Shown here: positions 62,472-64,000 of the stretch, piece by piece
Layout: the number at the start of each line of letters is the position of its first letter
How positions within the stretch are numbered: position 1 is the stretch's first letter
Assembly: GCA_964581565.1 (NCBI GenBank)
Contig: CAZOOZ010000001.1
Coordinates: 372,001-436,000 of the forward strand
Source: UBA1433 sp964581565
GTDB taxonomy: Bacteria > Bacillota > Clostridia > Eubacteriales > UBA1433
DNA length: 64,000 nucleotides
Direction: 5' to 3'
Position numbers and translations under genes: made by a program
The notes under the pieces: model-generated
The model's input: the letters and a program-made list of their open reading frames with translations, nothing else
Databases searched by the model: none
Told to the model about the DNA's origin: nothing

Positions 62472-62654
62472 ATGAATGCGGACATATTGATTAGTGAGAA
62501 AAAAGAGTTGAGAAAACTTCAAAAACTCTTAGGGATTGAGTTGGCAAAAGGTAAATATAAAGATACGCAAAAAATTTTGCAGTATAAAAGTGATATTAAA
62601 AATAAAAAAATTAAAATAGGCAATATTACGAAAGATATGATATCTCAGTTATAA
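62472..62654 (+). CDS. small charged hypothetical protein, 60 aa
   Basis: Not recognised. A 60-residue, lysine-rich and largely helical protein (ELRKLQKLLGIELAKGKYKD). It has a consensus promoter, a strong aaggaggg ribosome site 6-7 bases before the ATG, and its own terminator, so it is very probably expressed as a single gene. It could bind nucleic acid or act as a small regulator; no motif settles this. Confidence 0.7.
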   Translation: MNADILISEKKELRKLQKLLGIELAKGKYKDTQKILQYKSDIKNKKIKIGNITKDMISQL

Positions 62655-62657
62655 CAC

Positions 62658-62683
62658 AAAACAGGATTTATTCCTGTTTTTTT
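62658..62683 (+). terminator. terminator of the 60-aa protein gene
   Basis: Perfect 9-bp stem aaaacagga (62658-62666) with tcctgtttt (62672-62680), then ttt. Confidence 0.85.
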
Positions 62684-62703
62684 CACAATGAAAGGTAAGA
62701 ATC

Positions 62704-63006
62704 ATGAAAGTATTTTTTGGCATACTGTTCTTAAGTATCTTTATTATTGTAGTCGGATTTATGGCGCTTGCTTATATATCACATATTAACGAATGCATTG
62801 ATGAAATGTTACATAAGAAAGGTCATAAAAGTTATAAGGGCTATAAAAAATATACAGAAAATAAACATAAGGGAAAACATGTAAAAAACGAAGCAAGGTA
62901 TTTTCATACTAATATATCAAAGAATAAAGATAAAGTAACAAAAAAAGAAGAAAAAAAATTGGTCGATGCCTATGTATTCAGCGAATTGAATAAAAAAAGG
63001 AAATAA
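62704..63006 (+). CDS. small membrane protein with basic tail, 100 aa
   Basis: Not recognised. One N-terminal membrane helix (residues about 4-25, GILFLSIFIIVVGFMAL) is followed by a strongly basic region with GHKSYKGYKKYTENKHKGKH, which may contact phospholipid, nucleic acid or wall polymers. aaaggtaag precedes the ATG. The YkvA-like gene follows 4 bases after the stop, so they form a pair. Confidence 0.65.
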   Translation: MKVFFGILFLSIFIIVVGFMALAYISHINECIDEMLHKKGHKSYKGYKKYTENKHKGKHVKNEARYFHTNISKNKDKVTKKEEKKLVDAYVFSELNKKRK

Positions 63007-63010
63007 TATT

Positions 63011-63301
63011 TTGAAACTATTTTATATTATTGGTAATATTCGCAATATAAAACAATTTTTAAAAGATAAAAGTGTCAGTTTTTTCAATAAATTTTTACTT
63101 GTTTTTGCACTCGCCTATGTTCTCTCGCCCATTGATTTAATTCCTGCACCAATACTGGGATTTTCTCTGCTTGATGATGCAGCGGTATTGTTTTTAATTT
63201 TATATTATTTAAGAGATTATCTTTCAAGTTATAATAACGTAAATTCTGACAACGGTAACATTTATGAAAATACATCATATAGGGTGGATAATGATGAATA
63301 A
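63011..63301 (+). CDS. YkvA family (DUF1232) membrane protein
   Basis: A 96-residue protein with the DUF1232 core: LVFALAYVLSPIDLIPAPIL followed by LLDDAAVLFLILYYLRDYL (core motif SPIDLIP plus a second helix). Function of the family is not known. The start is TTG at 63011 with aaggaaat upstream. The tail is polar. It is probably co-transcribed with the preceding small membrane protein. Confidence 0.85.
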   Translation: MKLFYIIGNIRNIKQFLKDKSVSFFNKFLLVFALAYVLSPIDLIPAPILGFSLLDDAAVLFLILYYLRDYLSSYNNVNSDNGNIYENTSYRVDNDE

Positions 63302-63310
63302 CAGCTTTTT

Positions 63311-63345
63311 TTTTAAACGATATTGTGGTACAATATCGTTTAAAA
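63311..63345. repeat. 35-base perfect palindrome upstream of serC
   Basis: ttttaaacgatattgt (63311-63326) and acaatatcgtttaaaa (63330-63345) form a perfect 16-bp inverted repeat with a 3-base centre. No T run follows on either strand, so a plain terminator is unlikely. It overlaps the serC promoter candidates, so an operator is the better reading. Confidence 0.6.
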
Positions 63346-63352
63346 TTATGAT
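63324..63352 (+). promoter_or_regulatory. promoter candidate of serC, overlapped by the palindrome
   Basis: TTGTGG (63324-63329), 17-base spacer, TATGAT (63347-63352). An alternative is an extended -10, TGGTACAAT (63326-63334), centred in the palindrome. Confidence 0.45.
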
Positions 63353-63386
63353 AAAACAATAAATAAGTAGAGGTGACTAGACAATC

Positions 63387-64000
63387 ATGCAAAGGGTATA
63401 CAACTATTCCGCAGGGCCATCTGTTCTGCCTATAGAAGTTTTGGATCAAATAAAAAATGAATTATATGATTTTAATAATTCTAAAATGTCTGTAATGGAG
63501 ATTAGTCATCGCTCAAAACAATGTATCGACCTTTTTGATCAAACTGAGCAGCTTTTGAGAAAATTAATGAATATACCAAATTCTTACTCGGTTCTTTTTA
63601 TGCAAGGCGGAGCGAGGCAACAATTCGCGATGGCACCTATGAATTTATTTGCTGAAAATAAAAAAGCAGATTTTATACATACAGGCAGCTGGACAAAGTA
63701 TGCCATTAAAGAAGCAAAAAAATTTGGCGAAGTTTGTATATTAGCCAGCGGCGAAAAGGATAGTTTTAAAAAACTGCCAAATTTGAAGGATATTGCCAAT
63801 TCGGCTGATTCGGATTTTATTTATCTGTGCACAAATAATACAATCGAGGGAACAAAATTTAGCTGCAGTGATATTCCTGAATATACGATCCCGTTGATTG
63901 CAGATATGTCATCAAATATTTTAAGCGAAAAATATGATACAGATAAATTTTCTCTTATTTTTGCAGGTGCACAGAAAAATTTAGGTATTGCCGGAGTTAC
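63387..64000 (+). CDS. serC: phosphoserine aminotransferase, truncated by the window end
   Basis: N-terminal 204 codons of SerC, which converts 3-phosphohydroxypyruvate and glutamate to phosphoserine. YNYSAGPSVLPIEVL, MSVMEISHRSK, MQGGARQQFAM and the PLP-lysine region IFAGAQKNLGIAG are diagnostic. agaggtga lies 9 bases before ATG 63387. The frame is open at base 64000, so the C-terminal part lies outside. The nearby D-2-hydroxyacid dehydrogenases raise the question of whether one serves as SerA. Confidence 0.93.
   Translation, partial: MQRVYNYSAGPSVLPIEVLDQIKNELYDFNNSKMSVMEISHRSKQCIDLFDQTEQLLRKLMNIPNSYSVLFMQGGARQQFAMAPMNLFAENKKADFIHTGSWTKYAIKEAKKFGEVCILASGEKDSFKKLPNLKDIANSADSDFIYLCTNNTIEGTKFSCSDIPEYTIPLIADMSSNILSEKYDTDKFSLIFAGAQKNLGIAGV

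Noticed and set aside
63311..63345. Palindrome before serC as an ordinary intrinsic terminator of the YkvA-like gene
   Set aside because: There is no T run after the stem on either strand; the T run precedes it on the plus strand.

Overview
This window looks like chromosomal DNA of an anaerobic, low-G+C, Gram-positive bacterium of the class Clostridia. Signs of this are the strongly AT-rich intergenic DNA, consensus sigma-A promoters, purine-rich Shine-Dalgarno sites, abundant intrinsic terminators, RecU, YqeY, a ferredoxin-dependent 2-oxoacid oxidoreductase, cofactor-independent phosphoglycerate mutase, and sporulation genes (yqfC, yqfD, a BofC-like protein). I cannot name the genus. I saw no tRNA or rRNA genes, CRISPR array, insertion sequence or prophage genes.

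Layout. 0-2.9 kb: a conserved unknown protein, a 27-residue membrane peptide gene with an occluded ribosome binding site, an HD-GYP protein and a DUF5317 membrane protein. 2.9-6.4 kb: a promoter, TPP riboswitch and terminator controlling a ThiXYZ-type pyrimidine-precursor transporter plus a TatD-like hydrolase. 6.4-8.9 kb (minus): a glutamine/polar amino acid ABC transporter with a terminator-like attenuator inside the operon. 9.1-10.9 kb: macrodomain and LiaF-like pair, then a HIT protein. 11-18.8 kb: rpsU-yqeY, then yqfC-yqfD-phoH-pgpH-ybeY-era and tgt. 18.9-24.9 kb: yajC, ruvA-ruvB-queA, aminotransferase, purB. 25-27 kb: uraA-upp uracil salvage. 27-30.4 kb: HxlR regulator with a divergent flavin-type protein, two small unknown proteins and an isocitrate/isopropylmalate dehydrogenase relative. 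30.4-33.7 kb (minus): class A PBP with extra Ig-like domains. 33.8-36.3 kb: yebC, a two-gene chromate-type transporter and a BofC-like protein. 36.4-41.7 kb (minus): 5'-nucleotidase, nif3-trmK and two membrane proteins. 41.9-45.7 kb: a membrane-anchored ankyrin/zincin protein, RluA-type synthase, recU, rnhA. 45.8-50.3 kb: a [2Fe-2S] protein, an AT-rich 0.5-kb gap, a four-subunit 2-oxoacid:ferredoxin oxidoreductase and a D-2-hydroxyacid dehydrogenase. 50.5-57.6 kb: a solitary BMP-type lipoprotein and the glycolytic cluster gap-pgk-tpiA-gpmI-eno. 57.7-62.3 kb: three tandem D-2-hydroxyacid dehydrogenase paralogues and an acyl-CoA:acetate-type CoA-transferase. 62.4-64 kb: three small proteins and the start of serC, which runs off the window.

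How it works together. The right third suggests an amino-acid/hydroxyacid fermentation neighbourhood. Lower glycolysis, oxidation of 2-oxoacids to acyl-CoA with reduced ferredoxin, NAD(H)-linked interconversion of 2-oxo- and 2-hydroxyacids, and CoA transfer sit side by side. One of the dehydrogenases could also feed 3-phosphohydroxypyruvate to SerC. This pathway reading is inference; family assignments rest on motifs seen in the translated sequence.

The items most worth follow-up are the small membrane-peptide locus at 0.7-0.92 kb, the ankyrin-zincin protein at 41.9 kb, the TatD-like enzyme under TPP control, the triplicated dehydrogenases, and the 35-bp perfect palindrome in front of serC.
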